From Idiomarina abyssalis (GTDB taxonomy: Bacteria > Pseudomonadota > Gammaproteobacteria > Enterobacterales > Alteromonadaceae), in contig NZ_FPBE01000001.1 of NCBI RefSeq assembly GCF_900116625.1, forward strand, positions 868,001 to 932,000: 64,000 nt of DNA. The letters run 5' to 3'. Numbering within the stretch: the stretch's first letter is position 1; each line of letters begins with the position of its first letter. The position numbers were made by a program, and so were the translations under genes. Shown one piece after another: positions 1 through 8,873 of the stretch. The notes below the pieces were generated by a model, which was given only the letters and a program-made list of their open reading frames with translations, ran no database searches and had not been told where the DNA came from.

Positions 1-894
1 AGCACCTTCTTGATTGCCATTATGGGTGCTTTGATCACAGACAAAATTGTTGAGCCAAAACTGGGCAAATACAACAAAGACGAAGCCTCTATTGATTTAT
101 CCGATCAATCGTCCATGGATCCACTCAACCAAAAAGAAAAACGCGGGCTAATTTACGCTGGTATCAGTGTGTTGATTCTCGCCGGCATTCTGGCGTTAAC
201 GGTCGTGCCTGAATGGGGCATTCTGCGCCACCCTGAAACCGGTGAAGTCACAGGCTCCCCGTTCCTCAAGGGCGTTGTGGTTTACATCTTCTTCTTCTTT
301 GCCATTCCGGGTTATGTTTATGGTCGCACCGTTGAAACCATGCGAACCGACCGTGATGTCATTGACGCTATGTCGCACAGTATGAGTACTATGGGCATGT
401 ACATTGTGTTGGTGTTTTTTGCCGCACAATTCGTCAACTTCTTTAAATGGACTAACTTCGGAACCATTTTTGCCATTAACGGTGCCGAGTTCCTGACCAA
501 TATTGGCATGACCGGTCCTATCATTTTCTTGTTCTTCATTATGGTTTGCGGCTTCGTTAACTTAATGCTGGGCTCGGCTTCGGCACAGTGGGCTATTACT
601 GCGCCTATCTTCGTACCTATGCTTATGCTGATTGGCTACTCGCCGGAGGTTATTCAGGCCGCCTACCGTATTGGTGACTCGGTAACGAACATCATTACCC
701 CTATGATGAGCTACTTCGGTTTGATATTGGCAGTCGCCGCTCGTTATAAGAAGGACTTGGGTATAGGGACCCTGATTGCCATGATGCTGCCATACTCTAT
801 GGTCTTCTTTGTCGGTTGGTCAGTACTTTTCTTCCTGTGGGTGTTTGTGTTCGGTTTCCCTGTTGGGCCTGCAGCACCGACTTTCTATAATTAA
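1..894 (+). CDS. AbgT family transporter, C-terminal part (5' end outside window)
   Basis: The reading frame is open from base 1, so the gene starts upstream and only the last 297 residues are seen. AbgT proteins are inner-membrane carriers of roughly 500 residues, linked in different species to p-aminobenzoyl-glutamate uptake or to antimetabolite efflux. The fragment has several long hydrophobic segments and the family's C-terminal signature region, including a GSASAQWA stretch followed by an APIFVPMLM segment and a GDSVTNIITPMMSYF segment. The same blocks recur in the second AbgT gene at 5589-7159, so the two are paralogs. The gene ends five bases before the convergent Bcr/CflA gene. The family call is firm; the substrate cannot be read from sequence. 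Confidence 0.9.
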   Translation, partial: STFLIAIMGALITDKIVEPKLGKYNKDEASIDLSDQSSMDPLNQKEKRGLIYAGISVLILAGILALTVVPEWGILRHPETGEVTGSPFLKGVVVYIFFFFAIPGYVYGRTVETMRTDRDVIDAMSHSMSTMGMYIVLVFFAAQFVNFFKWTNFGTIFAINGAEFLTNIGMTGPIIFLFFIMVCGFVNLMLGSASAQWAITAPIFVPMLMLIGYSPEVIQAAYRIGDSVTNIITPMMSYFGLILAVAARYKKDLGIGTLIAMMLPYSMVFFVGWSVLFFLWVFVFGFPVGPAAPTFYN

Positions 895-899
895 AAAAA

Positions 900-2102
900 C
901 TATTCTGGCCGGCGCATTACGCGGTATGCAATAACCGCTAATAAGCCGGCCACACCTATCACCCACGCCATAGCGTAGTCAGTAAACGAACCAGCCTGAC
1001 TCACCCCGGCAGACACCAAACCGGCAATTAAAAACTGTAAACTGCCGGTTACCGCCGAGGCTGAGCCCGCCCGTTCTTTTTGTTCTGCCAAAGCCCCGGC
1101 CATAGCATTGGGGAAAACCAAACCAAGCGTTGAAATATAGGCGAATAAAGGCAGCAAAATTCCCCAGAAGCTCGCATTTAAGTAAGCCATAACACACATT
1201 ATGACCGAAACTATTGCCAGCATAGGCAAAGAAACATTAAGAATTTTGCGAGAGGAATGGTACTTCAACAACCAACCATTTAATTGAGAAAGCCCGATAA
1301 TACCAATAGCATTCAGACCAAATAACCAACTGTAGTGAGTTGGCGAAAGACCGAAAACTTCTATAAACATTTTCGGCGAACCAGTGATGTAAGCAAACAG
1401 ACCCGACTGAGCGATAGCACCTGTTAACGAATAACGAAGAAAAGACGGATCGCGAAGCACTGACCAATAGGTGCTGCCGGTGTTCCGCATACGCACATCG
1501 TAGCGGCGCCCCCGCGTTTCCGGCATGACAAAGTGAATGGTTACCGCTGACGCAACGCCCAATGCAGCCACAATCAGAAACAAAGCGCGCCAACCCATCC
1601 ATTCCGTTACATAAGCCCCAAATAACGGGGCCAGAATAGGCGCGACGCCCATAACAAGAATGAGAAAAGAGAACACACGGGCTGATGCTTGTGGTGTGTA
1701 TAAGTCACGCACCACCGCCCGGGCAATAACAATACCGGCACAGGCCCCAATGGCCTGGAAAAAGCGTAAAACGACAAGCCACTGAATGTCCGGGGCAAAA
1801 GCACAACCAATAGACGTCACCACGTAGATTGCCAGCCCGATATACAACGGGTTCTTGCGTCCGAACTTATCAGTCGCAGTACCGTAAAGTAACTGACCAA
1901 TAAAAAGACCGAAGAAAAAGGCAGTCAGTGATAACTCAACGTGATGTGTATCGGTTGCATAATCAGACGCAATAGCGCTGAATGCCGGCAGATACATATC
2001 GATGGAAAGCGGGGCAAAAGCCGTCAATAACGCCAGAATGACAACAATAAAATCAAATCTGGCGTTATCTGAAACAGGTGCAGGCTCGAACTGTCGAGCC
2101 AC
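900..2102 (-). CDS. Bcr/CflA family multidrug efflux MFS transporter
   Basis: A 400-residue major facilitator with about twelve hydrophobic segments, which would expel drugs or metabolites across the inner membrane using the proton gradient. It has the Bcr/CflA-type first-helix sequence PLSIDMYLPA (residues 31-40) and the MFS motif A region around residues 74-83 (GTATDKFGRK). The start is GTG, and the TAG stop of the upstream 5'-nucleotidase overlaps it by one base, so the two genes are probably translationally coupled. It is the last gene of a minus-strand run with rnhB, a dioxygenase and a nucleotidase. Substrate unknown; Bcr relatives carry bicyclomycin, sulfonamides or cysteine. Confidence 0.88.
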   Translation of the reverse strand: MARQFEPAPVSDNARFDFIVVILALLTAFAPLSIDMYLPAFSAIASDYATDTHHVELSLTAFFFGLFIGQLLYGTATDKFGRKNPLYIGLAIYVVTSIGCAFAPDIQWLVVLRFFQAIGACAGIVIARAVVRDLYTPQASARVFSFLILVMGVAPILAPLFGAYVTEWMGWRALFLIVAALGVASAVTIHFVMPETRGRRYDVRMRNTGSTYWSVLRDPSFLRYSLTGAIAQSGLFAYITGSPKMFIEVFGLSPTHYSWLFGLNAIGIIGLSQLNGWLLKYHSSRKILNVSLPMLAIVSVIMCVMAYLNASFWGILLPLFAYISTLGLVFPNAMAGALAEQKERAGSASAVTGSLQFLIAGLVSAGVSQAGSFTDYAMAWVIGVAGLLAVIAYRVMRRPE

Positions 2103-3907
2103 TAATTATCTCCGGCAGGAACGTAAGACTGTGTTGCAAAATCCTCTGGGCGTTTTAATACGTCCTGAGTACGGGCATAATTCACCAAAGACTCAGCGTA
2201 GTCTATTCCTGTATTGCGGGCCCGACCTCGCTCACTGACACGATAAAACGTATCATAACCATCCTGACCACCGGCAATAAAGCTATTGGTGACCATGACA
2301 TAGGTTGCCCTTGCCATCATTGGTTGCCAACTGTTGCTGCCTTTATCCCACACCTGCAGATTAGACACACGGCTGCCCTTTTCTTTGGTTAAATCAACCG
2401 AGTAACGAATACCGGCACCATAAGGGTACGCTCGTGTTGAGCCGCCGTCAGAGACTGAATAAGCTAACGCCTCTTCCATTGCCTGCTTGAACTCAGAACC
2501 ACTGAGCTCCAGTTTCACCAGCGTATTCGCAAAAGGCAGTACGTTAAATGCGTCACCGACTGTGAAATCTCCCTCACTAATATCAGACCTTACGCCACCA
2601 CCGTTTTGTATCGCAAAGTCGGCCTCCGGCACTGAATGCAAAAAGGCTTCGGCTACCAGGCGATGAGCACCTGAACTCATTACATCAGCGCAGCCGTCGC
2701 GTCGTGGTAAATCAATTTCCTGACTGCAAATTTGTTGCGGAACTTGCGCTAACACTTCAGCAGAAAAGTCCTCAACTTTGCTTTGATAATCTTCCAGCAT
2801 ATTCTGCAGCTCAGCATCCGGCTCGACAAAGCTGAACACACCACTTTCTTCCAATGCAGTCTTGATGGGTTCATAAGTTGTCACAATGCCGTCACTCACT
2901 TGAATATCATTACTCAAGAGGTAGTGCGGCCGGCCACCGCATTCTTCAATTTTGTCACCGTCAAAAAACGCCTGCATTTCACCAACTACGAGTGAATACT
3001 GGTAAGCATGAGCAAGACAAACTTTGTCGCCATCGGCATTTGTTAACTCAGTTGGGTAGGGTCCATCAGATTCCATTCCAAAACCGCTGAAATCACCCAG
3101 TAAGGTGTGTGAGTCACCGCCAATAACAATATCGACGCCAGGCAGTTGCTGCACCAGCTCTTTGTCACGTTCGTACTGAATATGAGTCAGCAGGACAATT
3201 TTCTCAATGCCTTGCTGTTGAACTTCGGCAACATATTTACGTGCCGTTTCCAGTTCATCTAAAAACTCAGTAGTTTCATCGGGCTGTGACGATTTTTTAG
3301 TTTTACTGGCGATATCCAGACCAATAATGGCAATTTCCTCACCATTACGCTCAACAACGGTATAGGGTTTGAACATCTCCCAATCACGGTTCGGTGTTAA
3401 AGGGGAATCGCCCACTTTAGGCTTAATGTTCGCCCCCAGCTTAGCTGTCGGACAACGTTCAGTGCCCAACTGCTGCAGAAACTTGACCAGCCCTGCATCG
3501 CCATTATCAAACTCGTGATTACCAATCGTGAAAGCATCAAAACACACGTTATTCATCATACGGGCGTCGGCTTCACTGCCAAATAACGTAAAATACAAGC
3601 TACCAGTAAGAGCATCGCCAGCATGCAGGGTCAGCACATTGTTATTCGCTTTTCGGAGCGCCTTAAGTTGAGCCGCAACCCTTGGGAAACCGCCTGCTTC
3701 AACCTGCCACTCCTGATCACCCCAAACCAGAGTTTGCTGTTTTGGCGCCAAAGTGGAGTGATGATCATTAATGTGTAACAGCGTTAATTGGAACTTATTG
3801 CTTTGGGGCTCCTGAGGAGCTGAGGCACAACTGATTAACAGCGCAGAAGCTGCAACAGCCGTCCACCCTCGAACCATACGTTTTAAATTAAACTCGCCTG
3901 TTTTCAC
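2102..3907 (-). CDS. Exported 5'-nucleotidase / UDP-sugar hydrolase family lipoprotein
   Basis: A 601-residue metallophosphoesterase of the 5'-nucleotidase (UshA/NadN-like) family. The N-terminus is a lipoprotein signal with lipobox LISC and Cys27 as the predicted lipidated residue, so the protein should sit in the envelope. Metal-binding motifs are LLHINDHH (Asp48, His50), GNHEFDNG (129-136), THIQYERD and GGDSHT. The C-terminal substrate domain carries NGGGVRSDI and DAFNVLPFANTL. Members hydrolyse extracellular nucleotides to nucleosides and phosphate, and some cleave NAD or UDP-sugars. The start is GTG at 3907 behind a good AAAGGA ribosome site, 12 bases after the dioxygenase stop. Its stop overlaps the Bcr start. 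Confidence 0.9.
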   Translation of the reverse strand: MKTGEFNLKRMVRGWTAVAASALLISCASAPQEPQSNKFQLTLLHINDHHSTLAPKQQTLVWGDQEWQVEAGGFPRVAAQLKALRKANNNVLTLHAGDALTGSLYFTLFGSEADARMMNNVCFDAFTIGNHEFDNGDAGLVKFLQQLGTERCPTAKLGANIKPKVGDSPLTPNRDWEMFKPYTVVERNGEEIAIIGLDIASKTKKSSQPDETTEFLDELETARKYVAEVQQQGIEKIVLLTHIQYERDKELVQQLPGVDIVIGGDSHTLLGDFSGFGMESDGPYPTELTNADGDKVCLAHAYQYSLVVGEMQAFFDGDKIEECGGRPHYLLSNDIQVSDGIVTTYEPIKTALEESGVFSFVEPDAELQNMLEDYQSKVEDFSAEVLAQVPQQICSQEIDLPRRDGCADVMSSGAHRLVAEAFLHSVPEADFAIQNGGGVRSDISEGDFTVGDAFNVLPFANTLVKLELSGSEFKQAMEEALAYSVSDGGSTRAYPYGAGIRYSVDLTKEKGSRVSNLQVWDKGSNSWQPMMARATYVMVTNSFIAGGQDGYDTFYRVSERGRARNTGIDYAESLVNYARTQDVLKRPEDFATQSYVPAGDN

Positions 3908-3919
3908 CAGCTGATCCTT

Positions 3920-4855
3920 TTAGTCTTTTATCAACCCAATTTCACGTAAGCGTTGCATTAGATAGTCATCCGCAGTAATCGGTTCATCGCGCTGCGGATT
4001 TTCTTCGGAAATACAGCTTTCCAAAGGCGTAATCATCACATCCGGATTAAAGTGCAAAAAGAACGGAATAGAGTAACGTGATTTAGCATTGTATGGTGCG
4101 GGAGGGTTAACTACCCTATGCGTCGTGGATGGCAACACATGATTGGTCAGCCGCTGTAGCATATCACCCACATTACAGATAATAGCACCTTCGATAATTG
4201 TTACTGGTACCCACGTCCCGTCTTTAGCTAAAACTTCCAGCCCTGGCTCACGCGAACCCACTAATAAGGTTAAAACGTTAATATCTTCATGTGCGCCGGC
4301 GCGAACAGAAGGGGTATCTTCATCAATAATAGGCGGATAATGCAAAGGACGCAGAATTGAATTGCCGTTGTTAACCTTATTTCGGAAAAAGTCCTGCGGT
4401 TGACCTAAATAAACGGCTAAAGCATCCAGTACCTGATTACCCAGCTTATCTAATGCCGCGTATATAGCAAGCATGTCGTCCTTAAACTTAGGCAGTTCCT
4501 GCGGCCACACGTTAGGTAACAACTGTGGGTAAGCCGGCTCACCTTCCACTTCCCGGCCCACATGCCAGAACTCTTTCAAATCAACATGCGTCGCGTCTTT
4601 AGCAACCTCGGTACCAAAAGGAGTATAGCCGCGCGCGCCACCCTCGCCCGGACGATGATATTGCTTCTTAATGTTTTCCGGTAACGCGAAAAGCTCACGG
4701 CAGGTATCCAGTGCCCGTTCAATAAGCGTTGTATCAACTCCGTGCTGAGTTAAGGCAATAAAGCCATATTTCTCATAACCGTTGCCTACATCTTGAGTAA
4801 AGGCATCAAAGTCGTCATGGTAACGACGCATATCAACGTGTGGGATAGACTGCAT
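3920..4855 (-). CDS. Isopenicillin N synthase-like 2-oxoglutarate/Fe(II) dioxygenase
   Basis: A 311-residue protein of the IPNS/2OG-Fe(II) oxygenase superfamily. An N-terminal DIOX_N-type region (IPHVDMRRY, then GFIALTQHGV) precedes the double-stranded beta-helix. The iron ligands are visible: His189 and Asp191 in GAHEDINVLTLL, and His246 in STTHRVVNPP. Arg260 and Ser262 in SRYSIPFF form the usual RxS co-substrate site. The chosen start is ATG at 4855, preceded by AGGAAG; an upstream in-frame TTG at 4885 would add ten residues but is less likely. It lies between rnhB and the nucleotidase on the same strand. The oxidised substrate is unknown; similar proteins act on amino acids, purines or small acids. 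Confidence 0.87.
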   Translation of the reverse strand: MQSIPHVDMRRYHDDFDAFTQDVGNGYEKYGFIALTQHGVDTTLIERALDTCRELFALPENIKKQYHRPGEGGARGYTPFGTEVAKDATHVDLKEFWHVGREVEGEPAYPQLLPNVWPQELPKFKDDMLAIYAALDKLGNQVLDALAVYLGQPQDFFRNKVNNGNSILRPLHYPPIIDEDTPSVRAGAHEDINVLTLLVGSREPGLEVLAKDGTWVPVTIIEGAIICNVGDMLQRLTNHVLPSTTHRVVNPPAPYNAKSRYSIPFFLHFNPDVMITPLESCISEENPQRDEPITADDYLMQRLREIGLIKD

Positions 4856-4921
4856 GGTGGCTTCCAACTTCCTAAAAGAGCTCAATGAATAGGCCTGTAT
4901 TGTATGAATATTCAGGTTAAA

Positions 4922-5491
4922 TCACAAGTTTGCGAGCACACGCTTTACTGGGTTAAAGCCCTTGCGATGTATAGGGCACGGCCCATACTTTTCTAATAGT
5001 TCAAGGTGCTTGGGAGTGCCATAAGCCTTGTGCTTGTCAAATTCATACTGTGGGTAGAGTTCATGCCACTTTAGCATCTGTCTGTCCCGTTCCACTTTCG
5101 CTAAAATCGATGCTGCTGCAATGCACTGTTCACTCGCGTCTCCTCCCACTATAGCTTTTGCAGGGACGTTTAATTCAGGCACCCGGTTACCGTCCACTAA
5201 AACCATGTCAGGCTTAACTGGAAGTGCTTCAATGGCTCTTTGCATGGCTTTCATCGACGCCCAAAGAATATTAATAGCCTCAATTTCATCAGGATCAGAT
5301 TGAGCAATGGCCCAGTAAAGCGCCTTTTCCTTTATTTCCAGACTGAGCTTCTCGCGCTTTTTCTCGCTCAGCTTTTTCGAGTCGTTTAGCCCTTCAACTG
5401 GATTCTCCGGATCCAGTATCACCGCTGCCGCCACAACCGGCCCTGCAATAGGCCCCCGACCGGCTTCATCTGTACCACAAATCATTGACAC
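4922..5491 (-). CDS. rnhB: Ribonuclease HII
   Basis: RNase HII removes ribonucleotides and RNA primers from RNA-DNA hybrids. The signature GTDEAGRGPIAGPVVAAAVIL lies at the N-terminus with the first catalytic Asp-Glu pair. DSKKLSEKKREKL, the LVDGN block with the third acidic residue, and the C-terminal ASILAKVERDRQM follow. Start choice is uncertain: GTG at 5491 sits six bases after AAGGTG, ATG at 5485 is the next codon but one, and GTG at 5524 would give 200 residues. In many gammaproteobacteria rnhB is joined to lpxB and dnaE; here it is about 21 kb from dnaE and heads a run ending in a Bcr pump. Confidence 0.93.
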   Translation of the reverse strand: MSMICGTDEAGRGPIAGPVVAAAVILDPENPVEGLNDSKKLSEKKREKLSLEIKEKALYWAIAQSDPDEIEAINILWASMKAMQRAIEALPVKPDMVLVDGNRVPELNVPAKAIVGGDASEQCIAAASILAKVERDRQMLKWHELYPQYEFDKHKAYGTPKHLELLEKYGPCPIHRKGFNPVKRVLANL

Positions 5492-5588
5492 TTTTTTCAC
5501 CTTGTTTGCTTTGTTCCGCTGCACAATAATGGTTATGATACCTGCGCATAATAATTAGACCAATAAAATAACAATCAGGGGTTACACC

Positions 5589-7159
5589 ATGGCTCAATCT
5601 CCACAACCAGACCGTTCACAAAAGGAAAAGCCGGACAGTCTGCTTAACCGCCTTCTTGATGGCGTTGAAAAGGTCGGTAATAAACTACCTGACCCGGCCG
5701 TTATGTTTTTTGGCCTGCTCGTTATTGTCTGGGCAATGTCCTGGCTATTATCCGGCGTCAGCTTTGACGAGAAACACCCGCTAACCGGGGACACAATAGG
5801 CGTTACTAACCTATTAAGTGGTACCGAAATGGCCGCATTCCTTGCCAATATGGTTGACACCTTTATGGGCTTTGCGCCTTTAGGTGTTGTGCTGGTTGCC
5901 ATGTTGGGTGTCGGCGTAGCCGAGCGCTCAGGTTTTATTAATGTCGCCATTAAGTTAATGCTGAACGTCACGCCCAAAATGCTGCTGACGCCAGTGCTGA
6001 TTCTGGTTGCTATTGTCAGCCATACCGCCGTTGATGCTGGCTATGTACTGGTTATTCCTTTGGGTGGTGTTATTTTCTACGCTGCCGGTAGACATCCATT
6101 GGCCGGTATTGCCGCCGCTTTCGCCGGTGTTTCCGGTGGCTTCAGTGCCAACTTTGTTCCTTCCGCTATTGACCCGTTACTGCAAGGCTTTACTGAAAGT
6201 GCAGCACAAATTATTGATGCGGATATGCAGTTAAACCCATTAAACAACTATTACTTTACCGCCGCTTCGTCAGTTATCGTTGTCGCTATTGGCTGGTTCC
6301 TGACCGATAAGGTGGTTGAACCACGGTTACGCGGTGCCGAAATTGACGGTGATGCGAGGATATGCCTGCACTGGATGATGTTTCCCCACGTGACCGCAAA
6401 GCGTTTTACGCGGGCGTAATTACCATGGCCGTAGGTTTGGCCTTATTGTATTTTTCCGCAACGGCTGAAAATACACCATTAGCTGACCCGGCAACGGGTG
6501 AATTGGCATCCTACTCAGCCCCTCTTATGGGCATGATTGTTCCGCTTATTTTCCTGCTGTTTATTATTCCGGGCATTGTTCATGGCTACGTTTCCGGTAA
6601 CTTTACCAACTCGCAGGACGTTATCGGCGCAATGACCAAGTCGATGGAAGGTATGGCTTACTATATGGTCATGGCGTTCTTCTGTGCCTTATTTATTAAA
6701 GCCTTCGGTGACTCTCAGCTCGGTACGCTAATTTCCGTTAAAGGCGCGAACTTCCTGGCCAGCCTGGAGCTGTCCGGTGGAGTTACCATGGTCGGCATCG
6801 TCATTCTGGTAGCATTTATCAACCTGTTTGTGGGTTCAGCTTCAGCAAAATGGGCTTTGATATCACCTATTTTTGTGCCCATGCTAATGCAGCTGGGTTA
6901 CTCACCGGATTTAACTCAGGCTGCTTATCGCGTCGGTGATTCATCCAGTAATATCATTACTCCGTTGCTGCCCTACTTCCCGCTGGTTGTGCTTTACTGC
7001 CAACGTTACGTAAAAGGCACCGGCATTGGCACATTGGTTGCGATGATGCTGCCTTACACTATCGCTCTGTTGATTTTGTGGTCAGCGTTCCTGATTCTAT
7101 ATTGGACACTCGGGTTCCCTCTCGGTATTCAGGCAAACTACGTTTACCCGGCGGGCTAA
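5589..7159 (+). pseudogene. AbgT family transporter, interrupted by a one-base frameshift near 6355
   Basis: Two adjacent open frames together encode one complete AbgT transporter. Frame A (5589-6419) gives the N-terminal half up to TDKVVEPRLRGAEIDGD and then runs into unrelated sequence. Frame B (from about 6353 to 7159) resumes with MPALDDVSPRDRKAFYAG and carries the C-terminal half, including GSASAKWALISPIFVPML and GDSSSNIITPLLPYFP. Frame B has a stop (TGA, 6350-6352), so the shift must fall just after 6352. Adding one base there restores a protein of about 520 residues that matches the paralog at 1-894. Start ATG has AGGGG upstream. This is either a real inactivating mutation or an assembly error; no slippery heptamer is visible. 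Confidence 0.85.
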
Positions 7160-7163
7160 GCTC

Positions 7164-7949
7164 ATGACCTCTGTTAATAATAAAACAGTCTGGCTAACCG
7201 GTGCCTCTTCGGGCATCGGTCTGGCTTTGGCAGGTCAGTTAGCCAATCAGGGTGCCAGACTGATTTTAAGCTCACGCCGTGAGCAGCAGTTGGAAGAGTT
7301 ACGACAGAGCCTTCCAAACAGCGCACAGCATCAGGTATTAGCTCTGGACTTAAGCCAGCCTGAGAAAGCCAAAGAAACAGCTTCTGCGGCATTGAAAAAT
7401 ACATCGGTCGACATACTTATTAATAACGCCGGTGTTTCTCAGCGCAGCCTGGCTATGGAAACTGATCTCACTGTATACAGAGCGCTGATGGAGGTCGATT
7501 ACTTCTCGGTAGTGGCGTTAAACCAGGTGGTATTAGCTGACATGGTAAAGCGCCGTAATGGCCATATTGTCACCGTTTCTAGTGTGGCAGGCAAAGTTGG
7601 AACCAAACTACGCAGTGGTTATTCAGGTGCTAAGTTCGCAGTCATTGGCTATATGGACTGCCTGCGAGCGGAAATGGCCGAGCACAATGTGCGTTGCACC
7701 ACGGTGCTTCCCGGCTTTGTACATACACAAATAGCGCACAACGCACTGACCGGCGACGGCTCTTTAAGAGGGAAAGAAGACCAGGACAACGCCAGCGGCA
7801 TTAGTCCTGAGCAATGCGCCGCCGATATTATCCGCGCTATTGAAAGCAATAAAGCGGAAGTCATCAGCGGCAAAGGCATGAGCAAAGTAGCACCGCTACT
7901 ACAACGCTTCTTCCCGGGGTTACTCAGAAAAATGTTAGCTAACCGGTGA
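7164..7949 (+). CDS. Short-chain dehydrogenase/reductase (SDR), classical type
   Basis: A 261-residue NAD(P)-dependent oxidoreductase. It has the Rossmann glycine motif TGASSGIG (residues 12-19), NNAG (87-90) and the catalytic set Ser140, Tyr153 and Lys157 (YSGAK). The basic residues after the second strand (SSRRE) suggest NADP(H). Late parts resemble DHRS7-like enzymes that act on lipids or steroid-like ketones, but the substrate cannot be named. It begins four bases after the AbgT stop, so they may be cotranscribed. Its stop codon lies inside a terminator hairpin shared with the convergent VOC gene. Confidence 0.9.
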   Translation: MTSVNNKTVWLTGASSGIGLALAGQLANQGARLILSSRREQQLEELRQSLPNSAQHQVLALDLSQPEKAKETASAALKNTSVDILINNAGVSQRSLAMETDLTVYRALMEVDYFSVVALNQVVLADMVKRRNGHIVTVSSVAGKVGTKLRSGYSGAKFAVIGYMDCLRAEMAEHNVRCTTVLPGFVHTQIAHNALTGDGSLRGKEDQDNASGISPEQCAADIIRAIESNKAEVISGKGMSKVAPLLQRFFPGLLRKMLANR

Positions 7950-7964
7950 GTTCGCTTACCGGTT
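7941..7964 (+). terminator. Intrinsic terminator with UUCG tetraloop after the SDR gene
   Basis: AACCGGTGAG, then TTCG, then CTTACCGGTT forms a ten-pair stem with one G-U pair and a very stable UUCG loop, followed by TTTTAATT. The SDR stop codon (7947-7949) lies in the left arm. The convergent VOC gene ends at 7965, so the hairpin separates the two transcripts. Confidence 0.75.
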
Positions 7965-8375
7965 TTAATTCCAGGCAGGGTTCCAGGTAACTTCCCAAAT
8001 ATGCCCATCCGGGTCTTTAAAAAAGCCCCCGTAGCCGCCCCAGAATAAGTCTTTCGCGGGTTTAATAATCTCAGCCCCTGCTCGTTCCGCTTCTACCATA
8101 ACGTCATCAACCGAACTCCGGGAACTGACATTATGGCTCAGCAGAACTTCATTAGCCGCACGAGCGACATCCACGCCCATTTCTGCCGCAATACTTTTAC
8201 GTGGCCATAACGCCAATCTGAGCCCACTGGGTAATTTAAAGAACACCACGGCACCATGCTCAAACTCTTCACCTATAATGCCGTCGGTTTCCCAACCCAG
8301 GCCGTCCTGATAAAACGCCAACGAACGTTTCAAATCATCAACGCCTAAGGTGATCACACTAATACTGGGGTTCAT
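7965..8375 (-). CDS. VOC family (glyoxalase/bleomycin resistance/dioxygenase fold) protein
   Basis: A 136-residue single-module VOC protein. The opening ISVITLGVDDLKRSLAFYQDGLGW is the usual beta-alpha-beta start, and the end has the typical FFKDPDGHIWEVTWNP with a Glu metal ligand. Such proteins bind a divalent metal and act as isomerases, dioxygenases, or drug-binding or thiol-transfer proteins. Substrate unknown. It is transcribed alone, divergent from the DUF3293 gene across a 70-base gap and convergent with the SDR gene. Confidence 0.85.
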   Translation of the reverse strand: MNPSISVITLGVDDLKRSLAFYQDGLGWETDGIIGEEFEHGAVVFFKLPSGLRLALWPRKSIAAEMGVDVARAANEVLLSHNVSSRSSVDDVMVEAERAGAEIIKPAKDLFWGGYGGFFKDPDGHIWEVTWNPAWN

Positions 8376-8445
8376 AGAACCTCTTCACGATTAAGGCTAA
8401 ACTCTTACAATGTACTCTAATCAACATTGATACTCCGGTCAAAAC

Positions 8446-8859
8446 ATGGATAAAGAACTGCTAAGCCATTATAAGAATACAGATTACTGGTTCACAGTTG
8501 ATGACAAGACAATCACTCTGAATATAGGGCGGAAGAATAATGACTTTAACCGCTTATGTGAACGTTTCGGCTGCACTACGGGTGCTTTTATCACAGCCTG
8601 TAACCCCCAAAGCCAACTGCTCGCAGATGACGAAAATAAACGCAGAAACAAACAATTAGCCACTCATTTAGAGAAATTAAGCCAAGTTTACTGCTTTTCT
8701 GGTGCAGGACAGGACCGCGACCAACAATGGCCGCCGGAAGCCAGCTTTATGATTTTAGGACTCAGTCAGGAAACAGCCATTGACCTGGCACGAGAGTACC
8801 AGCAGAATGCGCTGGTCTGGATTGAACATCAACAAGCTGCAGTGCTCATCGACGTATGA
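8446..8859 (+). CDS. DUF3293 domain-containing protein
   Basis: A 137-residue cytoplasmic protein without signal peptide or membrane segment. Its sequence agrees with DUF3293 as I recall it: an early tyrosine-tryptophan region, then GAFITACNPQSQ, a middle helix with paired basic residues (ENKRRNKQLATHLEKL), then WPPEASFMILGLS and a short C-terminal part. Function is unknown for the family. The next gene (EamA permease) starts about 14 bases downstream on the same strand, so the two probably form a small operon. Confidence 0.78.
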   Translation: MDKELLSHYKNTDYWFTVDDKTITLNIGRKNNDFNRLCERFGCTTGAFITACNPQSQLLADDENKRRNKQLATHLEKLSQVYCFSGAGQDRDQQWPPEASFMILGLSQETAIDLAREYQQNALVWIEHQQAAVLIDV

Positions 8860-8873
8860 GTTAAGGGGACATC

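Noticed and set aside
6350-6365. Programmed -1 frameshifting in the AbgT gene
   Set aside because: The direction would fit, but there is no X-XXY-YYZ heptamer and no downstream hairpin or pseudoknot that I can see.
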